Shown here piece by piece: positions 24,172 to 35,019 of a stretch of 64,000 nt of DNA; within the stretch, counting starts at the first letter, position 1, and every line of letters begins with the position of its first letter. A program made the translations under genes and the position numbers. The stretch covers positions 1,798,001-1,862,000 of the forward strand of contig JAPVLO010000206.1 in NCBI GenBank assembly GCA_027257055.1, written 5' to 3'. This DNA is from Cephalopachus bancanus (Eukaryota > Chordata > Mammalia > Primates > Tarsiidae). The notes under the pieces were generated by a model. It did no database searches. It worked only from the letters and a program-made list of their open reading frames with translations, and was not told the origin of the DNA.

Positions 24172-24937
24172 CAGGGGTCTCCAACCTTTTGGCTTCCCTG
24201 GGCTGCACTGATTGTCTTGGGCCACACATTAATTATATAATATCATTAGTATATATACATAATAAGACTTCTTTTATTTTTTAATATTTTTATTATAAAG
24301 TTTAGGAAAATGAGAACAATATTCACTCATAAGTGGACCCTGAACATTCACTATAATGCTATAAGGAAGGGATTGGCAGTAGCAGGACACTGCCAGGGGA
24401 GGGGGAAATGTCCAATATCAATAAGGGTACCTGATCTCAAATGAGGTAAAGTGGGGATCAAAGAGAGGTCCAAACTTTACCTGTATGATGACCACTTGTA
24501 TTCCTAATCCTGAATTGTACCCCACATCTTTGAAATAAAAAAAGAAAAGAAAATAGAATTATAAAATAAAAATAGGAACACTATAAAACTAGTGGGAAAT
24601 TTGTTTTTGTAAAACGAATCTATGTCCAGTTCAATGGAAGCAGTCACAATTCTTAGTGAGTTCTTAAGGTGCTCGTCAGAAGAGTATGTTCGCATTTTAC
24701 TCTCCGTGTGCTTCATATGATTGAAAATAGCTGCTGGCAAATGCGTGTGCCGCCAAAAGTCGATGTCATAAATAAGGCGTGATTGTGAACTTCAAAAATG
24801 GAATTACACATGGGGTCATGAAGAAAATAAATGTTAAAAAACATAAATGCTAAAAAACACATGACATTAAAAGGTTTTGTGGGGCCACACAACTAGCTGT
24901 CCTGGGCCGCATGCAGGCTGCAGGTTGGACATGCCTG
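24172..24937 (+). mobile_element. hAT (Charlie-like) DNA transposon with nested L1 tail
   Basis: Exact 8-bp target duplication ATCTAAGC at 24164-24171 and 24938-24945, the hallmark length for hAT. Terminal inverted repeats are CAGGGGTCTCCAACC on the left and GGTTGGACATGCCTG on the right, 12 of 15 matching when one is reversed. Terminal phrases TTGGGCCACACATTAAT and CTGGGCCGCATGCAGGCTG are typical of short Charlie-type elements. The interior is enlarged by an L1 3' fragment at about 24280-24555. I see no transposase frame, so it is non-autonomous. The subfamily is not assigned. Confidence 0.85.
24280..24555 (+). mobile_element. LINE-1 3' fragment inserted in the hAT element
   Basis: CACTCATAAGTGGACCCTGA followed by a G-rich segment (CCAGGGGAGGGGGAAATG) and CCTGAATTGTACCCCACATC then an A-rich tail follows the same order as the 3' UTR of the younger L1 at 35.0-38.3 kb, but is more diverged. 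It therefore entered after the hAT element. The flanks are A/T-rich and I cannot fix the target duplication. Confidence 0.7.
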
Positions 24938-25277
24938 ATCTAAGCCCAAGGCCAGACGGACTCTGAAGAAAGAGGGAGGCTTTACTGATGACCTGTATCA
25001 GAGAAAGGTGCTAAACTTTCTCACATCAACCCATTATTGAATGTGAGCTGCCCTAGAAAAGGGAACCGTGGACAGCAGAGAAAACCTTAGATTTTGAGTC
25101 ACAAGGCCAGAGTCCTGTCCCACTGTCTAGCTGTGCAGCCTTCACCAAGACACACAACTCTAAATCTCTTCTTAACCTGGAGATGGTAGCCATGTTCCTG
25201 AAGCATTTAGGAATTGGCTAAGGCACCAAAAAGTGGGGAGGGAGGACAGCTGTGCCAGGGCTAAAGGAGTAACTCCC

Positions 25278-25562
25278 AGCCAGGCTCAGTGGCTCAGCCT
25301 GTAATCCCGCGCCTTTGGGAGGCTGAGGTGAGTGGATTGCCTGAGCCCGTGGGTTTGAGACCCGCCTGGGCAGGCGAGACCTCATCTCTACAATAAAATC
25401 AAAAAATTAGCCGGGCGTGGTAGCGCACGCCTGTAATTTCAGCTACTCGGAAGGATGAGGCGGAAGGATCGCCGGAGCCCAGCAGGTCGAGGCTGCGGTG
25501 GCCGGGAGCGGCCACTGCTATCCAGTCTGGGCGACAGAGTGAGACTCCAACTCAAAAAAAAA
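25278..25562 (+). mobile_element. Lineage-specific Alu, copy 5
   Basis: Perfect 15-bp target duplications AAAGGAGTAACTCCC at 25263-25277 and 25563-25577. It has the one-base deletion GGCTCAGCCTG but keeps CAGGCGAGACC and AATAAAATCAAAAAATTAGCC, placing it just after copy 2 in the series. The hairpin is intact. Confidence 0.94.
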
Positions 25563-25579
25563 AAAGGAGTAACTCCCTG

Positions 25580-25989
25580 TGGATCTGCCCTTTGGGACTG
25601 GCGGTATCCAACCATCGAGTTGAAAGTGTCCACAGGCGGCAGTGAACTTGAGCTCCATCCAGGCTAGTATCAATCCGAGGAGCTTTTGGGCAGGGGTGGT
25701 GCCTGAAGTCTGGTGGGTGGCAGGATTATAGTTCCGGGCTGTCCATCCAACTGGAATCAAGACTCTAGACAGTGACAGGGGCAGGGGATTTGGCAAGAGT
25801 GGAAAGATGCTAAGGATCCTGCTGACAGGTGCTAAGGGGAGGGTTCCAGTTTGCTGGACTAGTAAACCTTCAGCTTGACTCACAAGACCATGAAGATCCT
25901 GCACACATACGCTCCTGCCACCTTCATTGCTTCTCCCACCTTCTGCCCTGACTCCCACTATGCTGAGCCTCTTCCCCTTTCTGTAACAT
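25580..25989. other. Unassigned sequence
   Basis: No gene or repeat recognised. The 162-codon minus-strand frame at 25518-26006 begins inside the flanking Alu and has no domain. Confidence 0.45.
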
Positions 25990-26330
25990 ACACTGTGTGC
26001 TCTCACAGTTCAGTCTTCTGCCTCGAGACCATGCTTCCTGGCGCCCTTTCTTTACCTGGATAAATCCTACTTGTCCTTCAAGTGTCCAACAAGACCTTCC
26101 AGGAAGCCTTCCCTGACCTCCCAAGACTGGGTTAGGTGACCCTCCTGCATTCTCCCAGAGTAGTATGCGTTGGAAGGATTCTCTAATGATTGATACTCTA
26201 AAACCAATGGCTGCTATTAACGATTCTTCCCTGAGAACACCTGGACACCTGGGCCTGGGCCTTTACCATATCTCTGGCTTCTGGCACATTGTAGACTGTA
26301 CAATAGGTGCTTGATCAGTGTTTGTTGACA
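25990..26330 (+). repeat. L2 3' region
   Basis: CCTTCCAGGAAGCCTTCCC and the later CACATTGTAGACTGTACAAT plus AGGTGCTTGATCAGTGTTTG are diverged forms of the L2 3' end in order. Confidence 0.65.
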
Positions 26331-26745
26331 TAATAAAACCCTCGGCTACACAACTGGGTAAACATGGATGTCACAGTCTGGGGAAGGGGCAGAGGAAGGG
26401 GGTGGCCATGATTCCCCTGCAACATCCCAGAGACCGGCCCACAAAACCAACACAGATCTCTCTCTGCCAAGGGTTGGACCTAAGCCTTTCTCTATGTTGG
26501 TGGATATGCTCAGGACTGTGTAAGCAACAGGGAGAAATCAAACTGCTGACTGGAGACCCTCAGAGCCTGCAACCAAGGCGCGTCAGGGCCGACAGGGACT
26601 GTCAAATGGGCAGGACTGCTGTTCACAATGTGATTTCACCACTTCTTCATGGAAGAGACAATGAGTTTATAGAATGAACATGGAATTTGGGGTCAGATTT
26701 ACCTGCATTCAAATGCCTATTCTGCAGCCCAAAGCTATGGGGCAG

Positions 26746-27115
26746 AGGTTAAGGGCAGAATCTCTGGGGCAAGAGTTCCTGGATTAGACTCCCAGTGGAT
26801 TTTTCTCTACTTCCTGCCTGTGTGACATTAGACATGTTATGTAACATCTCTGTACCTTTGTTTTCTCATCTGCAAAATGAGATGATAGTAGTTCCTGTTT
26901 CACAGAGCTATTTTGAGGATTGATGAGTTAATAATTGTGAAATACTAAGAACAGGGCTTGGTGAGTAGTAAGTACTATAGATAGGATCACCTGATCCTTC
27001 TGAGTCTCAATTTTCTCATCAGAAAAAAAATGGATGTATGTAGAACACTTGGTACTGTGTCTCACATGGCGCACTCCTGGTAATTTTTAGTATTATTATT
27101 TCTTCTCTGGTAAGT
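26746..27115 (+). repeat. MIR, sense, possibly two adjacent fragments
   Basis: AGGTTAAGGGCAGAATCTCT, CCTGTGTGACATTAGACATG, TTTTCTCATCTGCAAAATGA and ATTTTGAGGATTGATGAGTT are in MIR consensus order. A second TTTTCTCATCAGAAAAAAAATGG at 27010 suggests another MIR fragment or a partial duplication. Confidence 0.8.
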
Positions 27116-27341
27116 GGAAGATTCTTTCTTAGGATGAATTCAGTTGGTTAATAGAAACCTTCCTGTGGATATTTCTGTTCTCTACTGATGATTTGGGGAG
27201 AATGGGGGCTGTTTCTATGTGGTTCGGGGCCAGCCACTTCTCTTGCGCCTTGCCTTCTTTCCCTAATGCTCTGAACGTCTTTTTCATGAGCCCCCAAACT
27301 CCAGTGCATACCCATTGCTCTGGCAGATGAACAAAGGAGGG

Positions 27342-27797
27342 TGCATTCATTTCCTAGGACTGCCATGACAAAATACCACAAACTTGGTAGCTTAAAACAG
27401 CAGAAATTGATTCTTTCACGGTTTGGGAGCCAGAAGGGTGAAATCAAGATATCAGCAGGGCTGTGCTCTCTCTTGGGCTTCAGTGGAATCTCCTCCCTTG
27501 CCTTGCTCAGTTCCTGGCTCCAGTCTTGCTTGGCTTCCGGCACTATAACTCCAGTCTCTGTTTTTGTCACCACACGGCTGTGGTGTATCTGTCCCAATCT
27601 CTCTCTTCCTTATTCTTACAAGTACACCTGTTATTGGATTGGATTTAGGATTCACCCTAAAATTCTGGATAATCTCATCTTGAGATCCTTAACTTTATTA
27701 ATCTGCAAAGACACTTTTTCCAATTAGGTTCACATTCTCTGGGACTGGGGATAGGATGTGGGCACATCTTTTGGGGTCAACCATTCAACCCACTATA
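27342..27797 (-). mobile_element. MLT1-like LTR, antisense
   Basis: Antisense MaLR LTR: TCCTAGGACTGCCATGACAA, CAAAATACCACAAACTTGGT, then GAAATTGATTCTTTCACGG, and ending GTTCACATTCTCTGGGACTG ... ATGTGGGCACATCTTTTGG. No internal retroviral sequence. The frames at 27148-27727 are translations of LTR sequence. Confidence 0.75.
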
Positions 27798-28449
27798 AAC
27801 AGTAACAAGGCCCTAATTGAGTCTCAGTAGAATAGATCCCTTTACTTTGTTTGGACCCACTTATACCTTTTCCCCGAACACTTGTACCAGCCTTGTCCAT
27901 TCCCCTTAGATGAGATGGTCACAGCTAGAGGGACAAGCAACACATCGTGACCAACCAATCTGCTCCTTCCTGGGTTTTGCTTTGGCCCGCATCCACACCT
28001 GTTTCCTGCCTCAGGATTTGCTGTGGATAGTATGTTGGATACTTGACCTCATGCTCATGTGAAAGTTTATTCTGCTTGCCCTCCCAGCTGCCTTGCAGAC
28101 ATCCAAGAGAGTCAGGTATCACCCACGACCTGGCAGTGCCAGCTTGCTCACCAGGACTTCCGTGGTCATACATCAGGTTTCATAGATGACGCCAAACCAG
28201 GAGACCCTGGTGAACTGGAACAAGTAGATAGAGGTAGTGGATCTGGGTCAGAGCAGGAATTATACTTGGACCAGGCACACAGGTTCAGAGAAGGAATCTG
28301 GGTCAAAGGTTTGGCAGACTGGCAAGAAACATGAGGCCTGGTGCACACATTAAAATGGAGACCAGCTTTCTATTTGCACAGGCCATTTGTTGGTTCTTGT
28401 AAGTCTGATTGGGTTGGGGTAATGTGGCATGTCATGGACAAGGGCCAGC
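27798..28449. other. Unassigned sequence
   Basis: No gene or repeat recognised. Confidence 0.45.
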
Positions 28450-28740
28450 TAAATTTAACATATATTTATTGAGGATTCGATATATGCCTTATCTAGGGAT
28501 ACAGAAGTGAAACAATCTCTGTCTTCACGTAGATGTAAGTATAGCATAGGAAGCATACATAGAAAGAACTGTCATAAAATGTGATCACTCTATGTGCACA
28601 GTGTCACAAGAGGCCCAAGGAGAGAGTGACTCATTCTGCCTTGGACTAAGGAATGGGCCATGATGGGGGCACACAGGAGGTTACATCTGAGCTGGATCCT
28701 AAAGAATTCACGAAGGGAAGAGTGGGAAGAGCAGCCCAGG
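28450..28740 (+). repeat. Ancient mammalian interspersed repeat, family not assigned
   Basis: ATATATTTATTGAGGATTCG, AGGGATACAGAAGTGAAACA and GGAGGTTACATCTGAGCTGG follow the same order as the related copies at 1.3, 42.0 and 62.6 kb. Confidence 0.5.
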
Positions 28741-29509
28741 AAACTTGTCCAGCAGACCAAGTGGGTGCCCCTTATTCCCTCCCTCTTTGGGGCTGATCTC
28801 ATTCATAGCCTAGACCTTTGTTCAATAACTCTTTTTTTTTTATCAGCAGTATAAAGACAGATATTAAACATGTCCTACAAATGATCATGACCCAGAGAAA
28901 CAGCCAACCAAAAAAGGACTCCGTTTGTAAGGAACTGGTTTGGTGGGTACTAACTGAATATCAAGGACCTCACAATGAGTAGAGTACTACTAGGGTTCAT
29001 GCAATTATTCATGTGTTACTAAACTTTAGGTTGTCAGCATGCTTTGATGATTCATCCTATTGAGAATATAATGTAGCCTATTTAGGTATATTTCTTATTT
29101 TAAAATGTTTTTCATTTATTTTACATATAATATTGGTGTGTATCAAACCCCAAGAAGACATTTACAGTCTCAATCTCTGGTAAAGGTAAGAAGGCTACTG
29201 CTCATTATTTCCAGTTTCATATTTTTTCAGTACTTAACGAATATCTGTTTGAACTTTCTTGGATATGTCTTCTAATCCCAAACCTTTATAATTAGTAGAG
29301 ATGTTTTTAAATTTGAAAATGGTGCATCTCCATGGAGTATTAATTTTATCAGTTATTATTAGGTTGCATTTAAGTAATCAAACTCTGTAAAGTCTAAATA
29401 TAAGGTTGAAATGTACCCTAATAGTAAAATAAACATAAATATGTTACTCAGCATTTTACATATATAACATGTATGTCAGCGTTGACTATAAAATTCAAAT
29501 CGTTTCTAG
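28741..29509. other. Unassigned AT-rich sequence
   Basis: No gene or confident repeat. It leads into the L1 zone and may be decayed L1, but I cannot match it. Confidence 0.4.
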
Positions 29510-31800
29510 AATCAAAACAATAGACTTCACTAGGTAAGAGAAAGAAATAAAGGAAATCCAAATTGGAAAGAAAGTAGTCAAATTTCCTTATTTGCTGACA
29601 ACATAATCTTATATTTTGAAAAACCTAAAGACTCATCAAAAAGCTGTTAGAACTGAAAAGCAAATTTAAAGTAAAATAGTGGTATTTCTATATGCCAATA
29701 GCAAACAATAGAAAAAGAAATTAAGAAAGCAGTTCCATTTACAATGGTTACACCAAAAAAATACCTAAGGATAAATTTAACAAAAAAGTGAAAGGTTTCT
29801 ACAAAGAAAACGATAAAAACACTGATGAAATAAATTGAAGGCAACACACACAAAAATGGAAAGCTATCTCATGTTCATGGGTTGGAAGAATTAATATTGT
29901 TAAAATGACCATATTACCCAAAGCAATCTATAGATCCAATGCAATCTCTATCAAAATACCAATGATATTCTTCACTGAAATAGGAGAAACCATTCTAAAA
30001 CTCAAATGGAACCCCAAAGATTTCAGATAGTTAAGGAAATTCTGAACAAAAACAACAAAGCCGGAGGCAGCACACTCCCTGACTTCAAAACATACTATAA
30101 AATTATAGTGATCAAAGAAGCATGGTACTGGTACAAAAACAGACACATAGACCAATGGAACAGACTAGCAAACCCAGAAATAAATCCATGCATTTACCGC
30201 CAATTCATTTTTGACAAAGGTATTCAAAACATAGTTGGGGAAATTACTGTCTCTTCAATAAATGGTGCTGGGAAAATGGAATATCCATATGCCAAGGAAT
30301 AAAGTTAGACCTCTCTCTCACCATATACAAAAAATCAAATCAAAATGAAATAAAAATTTAGATATAAAACCTGAAAGTATGAAACTACCAGAAGAAAACC
30401 CTGTGTAAGTGTTTCAGGACATTGGCCAAGGAAAAGTTTTTTTGAGTAAGTCCTCAAATGTACAAACAACAAAAGCAAAAATTGACAAATAAGATTGCAT
30501 TAAGTTAAAGGCTTCTGCACAGAAAAGGAAATGATCAAGACAGTGAAGTTATAATTTGTAGAATGGGAGACTTATAAAATACCCATTCTACAAGGGATTA
30601 CTAACCAGAACATGTAAGGAACTCAAACAATTCAATAGCGAAAACAAAAACAAATGAACAAACAAGCAAACAAAACCAACAAAAAACCTCAAATAATCTG
30701 ATCTTAAAATGGGCAAAAGATCTGAATAGTATTTCTCAAAAGAAGACATAGAAATAAATGCCCAAGAGGTATATGAAAAAATACTTTGCACCACTCATCA
30801 TCAGAAAAATGTGAATCAAAACCATGATGAGACATCAATTAAAATGATTATTATCAGAAAAACAAAAATAGCAAATACTGGCAAGGATGCAGAGAAAAGA
30901 GAATGCTTGTACACGATCAGTAGGAATGTCGATGAAGACCACAACTATGAAAAGCAACATGGAGGTTTCTCAAAACACTAAAAATAGAACTAGCATATGA
31001 TCCAGCATTCCCCCTTCTGGGTGTATATCCAAAAGAAAGAAAATCATTATATGAAAGAGAGATACACACTCTCATGTTTATTGCAAAATTATTCACAACA
31101 GCTAAGATATGGAATCAACCTAAGTGTTCATCAACTGATGAACATACAAAGAAAATATGATATACATACACAAAGGAATATTATTTGTCCAAGAAAAAGA
31201 GTAAAATCCTGTCATTTTCAGCAACATGGTTGGAACTGATGGTCATTATGTTAAGTGAAATAAACCAGACAAAGAAAGACAAAGATCACATATTTTCACT
31301 TATATGTAGGAGCTAAAAATAATTGATCTCATGGAGGTAGTAAATAGAATGGTGGTTACCAGAGGCTGGGAAAAGTAGGAGGAAAAGGGGATAATAAGAA
31401 GAGGTTGGTTAATGGGTCCAAAAACACAATTAGGGCACACCTCATCAACAAGGGTACCTGCACAGTGAATATTTGTATACCCAACCCTAAAATGTACTCC
31501 ACAATTTTAAAATAAAAAAATTTCAAAAGTTAAGAAAAACACAATTAGATAGAAGGAATAAGTCCAGTGTACAATAGCATAGTAGGGCAATTGTAGCTAA
31601 TAAGAATTTATTATATATTTCAAAACAGCTAGGAGAGAAGATGGAATGTCCCCGACACAAAGAAAAGATAAATGCTTGAGTCTATGAATATTCCAATAAC
31701 CCTGATTTGATTATTATATATTGTGTGCATGTGTCAAAATACCACATGTATCCCATAAATATGTACAACTATTATGTATCTTTAAAAAGAGGGGGAAAAA
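29510..31800 (+). mobile_element. Old LINE-1, 5'-truncated, sense
   Basis: Translation in shifting frames gives diverged ORF2 sequence from just around the reverse transcriptase motif region (FADNIILYFEKPKD near 29590-29640) through [12 protein letters not shown] and [13 protein letters not shown] blocks to the C-terminus, then a 3' UTR ending CATGTATCCCATAAATATGT and an A-rich tail. Multiple stops and frameshifts; the catalytic ADD reads ADN here. Interrupted at 31434-31534 by a short younger L1 tail. Cannot encode ORF2p. Confidence 0.85.
31434..31534 (+). mobile_element. ~100-bp young-type LINE-1 tail with exact TSD
   Basis: Perfect 14-bp target duplications AAAAACACAATTAG at 31420-31433 and 31535-31548 flank only about 100 bp. 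The insert, from CACCTCATCAACAAGGGTAC through TTTGTATACCCAACCCTAAA to an A-rich end, matches the terminal 3' UTR order of the L1 family at 33.0-33.8 and 35.0-38.3 kb. It is an extremely 5'-truncated retrotransposition event within the older L1. Confidence 0.88.
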
Positions 31801-32105
31801 AACCTAAAAAATTTTGAAGAAGTCAGACATGAAAGCCTACATACCATCCAAATCCATTTCTATTCTGAAAAAGGCAAAACTATTGGGCTACAAATGAGTT
31901 CAGTGGTTGCCAGAGGTTAGGAGTGAGACAACGAAACTGACTACAGAGGAGAATGAGGAATTTTGGGGAAAACAGAAATGCTCTGTGTCCTTGTTGTGAC
32001 AGTGGTTACATAACTGAATATACTCGTAAGAGTTCAATTATACAACCCAAAAGGGTGAATTGTACTTATGTAAGTTATATCTCAATAAACCTAACTGTAA
32101 GGAAA
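31801..32105 (+). mobile_element. Ancient LINE-1 3' end fragment (L1M/ME-like)
   Basis: CAGTGGTTGCCAGAGGTTAG, GGTTACATAACTGAATATAC, AAAAGGGTGAATTGTACTTA and ATATCTCAATAAACC are the order seen in old mammalian L1 3' ends. It is a different and older family than the L1 immediately upstream. Confidence 0.7.
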
Positions 32106-32458
32106 ATCAGGTGACTTCAGGCTCCCTTTCCAGGCAAAATGACCGACATATCCATTCTTTCTCACCTGCTCTTAGGAATACCTAGAAAGAAGAGTTTGAG
32201 AATTATTCATTTAACATCTCTTTTCTTTAAATGTGGGGGGGTTCTTGGAGTATGATTCTGAGTATGATGAACCACAATATCTTAAATAATTTAAACTTGA
32301 GCAATCACTTCAGGAGTGGAGATATGGAGCATTTTCAAATGTGTGTAAAATACCAACATATCCACACACAGTATTTGAGGGATATATCATCATTTATCCC
32401 AGCAGTCCCTTATTCATGTGTGAAATGTTCACTTGCTACTATATACCAATAAGGCATG

Positions 32459-32833
32459 TGCATTAGTCTGCTAGGGCTGCCATAACAAAGTACCACAGAA
32501 TGGGTGGCTTTAAAAAAAGACATTTATTTTCTCACAGTTCCTAGAGGCTAGAAGTCAGCAGGGTTGGCTTCTTTTGAGACCTTTCTTCTAGGCTTACAGA
32601 TGAATGTCCTCTCCCTGTGTCTTCACATGGTCTTCTCTCTGTGTGTGTCTGTGTGCTAATTTCCACTTCTTATAAGAATACCTGTCATATTGGATTAGGG
32701 CCCACCTTAATCATCACCTCATTTTAACTTGATTCCCACTTTAAAGGCCCCATCTCCAAACGCAGTCACATTCTGAGTTATTGTGGGTTAGGACTTCAAC
32801 ATATGAATTTAGGGGGGACACAAGTTCATATCA
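32459..32833 (-). mobile_element. MLT1 solo LTR, antisense, exact 5-bp TSD
   Basis: Antisense MLT1 from TGCATTAGTCTGCTAGGGCT through TACCACAGAATGGGTGGCTT and TATTGGATTAGGGCCCACCT to GGACACAAGTTCATATCA, flanked by GCATG at 32454-32458 and 32834-32838. The 375-bp length and the 5-bp duplication fit a complete solo LTR of the ERVL-MaLR class. Confidence 0.88.
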
Positions 32834-33004
32834 GCATGTATCTCCCACTTCCCTCCTCCACCATGCACCCTTTTGCTATTCCAGCCACCCTCAAACTACA
32901 CTGCCTCTTGCAAGATATAACTTTCTTCTTCTTATTTCACCTCCACATGCTGGTCAAACATTTGCAAGATGTGGAAGGAAACCAGAGCGTTAAGAGGCCC
33001 TAAA

Positions 33005-33821
33005 CCTGCGATAAACATACGTGTGCAGGTATCTTTTTTATAGAGTGATTTGAGTTCTTCAGGATATATTCCCAGTAGTGGAATTGCGTGGTCATATGGG
33101 AGGTTGATATTTACAGCTTTTAGGAACCACCACACTGCTTTCCACAGAGGTTGCACTCCCACCAACAGTGTTGAAGTGTTCCCTTTTCGCCACACCCTCT
33201 CCAGCAGCTGTTATTTTTTGAGTTGTTGATAATTGCCATTCTGCCTGGAGTTAGGTAGTATCTCAGTGTGGTTTTGATTTGCATCTCCCTGATGATTAGT
33301 GAGGTTGAACATTTCTTCATGTGTCTGTTGGCTGCTCGGATGTCTTCCTTTGTGAAGTGTCTGTTCATATCTTTTGCCCATTTTATAATGGGGTTGTTTG
33401 TTTTTTTCTTTTCAGCACATTTGAGTTCCTTGTAGATCCAAGATGTTAAGCCTTTGTCAGACCTGGTGTTATACACGATGGAATACTACGCAGCCATAAA
33501 AAAGAACAAAATCATGAATTTCGCAGCAACCTGGATGGAACTAGAGTCTATAATACTGAGTGACCTCCCACAGAAACAAAGATCCGAGTATCACATGTTC
33601 TCACTCATAGTGGACCTTGAACATCCAATGTAATACTGTAAGAAAATGACTGACAGTAGTGGGAAACTATGGGGGGGAGATGGGATTAATGGTAGCAAAT
33701 ATCTGTCTGGGGACGGGAAAACACCTCTTATCAACAGGGTGCCTGAATGAAACATATTTGTATACCTAACCCTTAACTGTACCCCACAACATCATAATAA
33801 AAAATATTGATTAAAAAAAAA
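33005..33821 (+). mobile_element. Young LINE-1 3' end with 5' inversion (twin priming)
   Basis: Flanked by perfect 13-bp target duplications AAGAGGCCCTAAA at 32992-33004 and 33822-33834. 33005 to about 33470 is minus-strand ORF2 sequence corresponding to about 37339-37807 of the L1 below, and 33475-33821 is plus-strand sequence corresponding to about 37886-38230, ending in poly(A). About 78 bp of source sequence is missing at the inversion junction. One TSD pair around both halves means a single insertion event. The cysteine motif region is present in the inverted part (minus strand, about 33150-33220). Confidence 0.93.
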
Positions 33822-33834
33822 AAGAGGCCCTAAA

Positions 33835-35006
33835 GATGCCATGATTTTGTATGCAAACCCAGGGGGATGTTTTTGTTGGCTTGGTAAATTATTTCTACAG
33901 ATCCTTCCCTTGAAAGGTTGTCTGGAGCAGCTTTGAACACCCAGACTATATCAGGAACATATCAAATATATTGAACAGAGACTTAAGGGCCACCCACAGC
34001 ACACACACACAGCCCTGTGCTTGCTGCTTCCACACATCTAGATGGATAAGGAATGGTAGAAGAGCAAATCTGCAGCAAGGCAACAATAGTCCAGTCCTTC
34101 ACCTCAGCTCCTGTAGCTAGCATGCATAATTCATGGTAAGTCAAGTCCTCACAAGAGTTTCCCTCTGAGCAGTGTAATTATTTCAAGCTGCAAACATTTC
34201 TCTTCCCACTGAAAGGCAGGGGGACTTACCGAACTTCTGATAGAAGGAGCATCTGTGGCTGGCACTACTTTTCCCCCACAAGACAATATTACCAGGCAGC
34301 TCTGGGAGAATTAGAAGCATGTCTTTCCTCCAGTATTTGCCTGATCTCATAGAAAAGCAAATGGAAACATAAACAGCCTAGACTGCATGTATAAAAGCAG
34401 ATGCAAGACTCTATACGTGTAGGTTCAACTTTTCAGCAAACGAAACATAAAGCACTCTTTACAAGTAAGACTAGGACTAAGAAGTGATGAGTCAGTCCAT
34501 CAGGGTTGGATGTGAGGCATGGATGAAGGTCAGTGAAGGACAACAGGTCAGGGTGAAAACAAGCGAAGGAGACACAGATAAGAAGGAAGGCAGCATCATT
34601 TCAGGTTACAACAGCATATGTCATCAAGAAGGGAGCAACGACTAATGACCGTATTGGCGGTCTCTGTTTCTCACTCACAAGGCCTGTGCTGGGTGCCCTG
34701 AATATTCTGGGCCCAATCTGAGCACAGCACTGTCATTACCTCACGTGATCCCTCGTTTGCAGGTGAGGATAATGATGCTCTATAAGATGCAGTAAACACC
34801 AGACAGAGTTAGAACTCAAGCACCAAGTTTTCTCTGATGCCCAAGCCCACATTCTCTTTCAATATCCATTATAATGGTCCCACACAGGGGTTCTAGTGGG
34901 TATTAGTCATAGTTCATCATATTAAGAAAACAGAATGAACTTTGTGCATAAACTGAGCACAGTTGGTTTCTAAGTGTGGTTTCAATTCTCAAGTTATTTT
35001 TTTTTT
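33835..35006. other. Unassigned; MIR-like patch at 34740-34860
   Basis: Contains a weak minus-strand MIR match (AGGTGAGGATAATGATGCTC ... AGAGTTAGAACTCAAGCACC). A TATA-like TATAAAAGCAG at 34391-34401 has no other promoter signal around it. No gene seen. Confidence 0.4.
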
Positions 35007-35019
35007 AATTACCTGTGTA

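Noticed and set aside
25518..26006. 162-codon open frame on the minus strand
   Set aside because: One end is translated Alu (copy 5); the rest has no recognisable protein.
34391..34401. TATAAAAGCAG as a promoter
   Set aside because: Isolated TATA-like motif with no initiator, CpG richness, LTR context or downstream frame.
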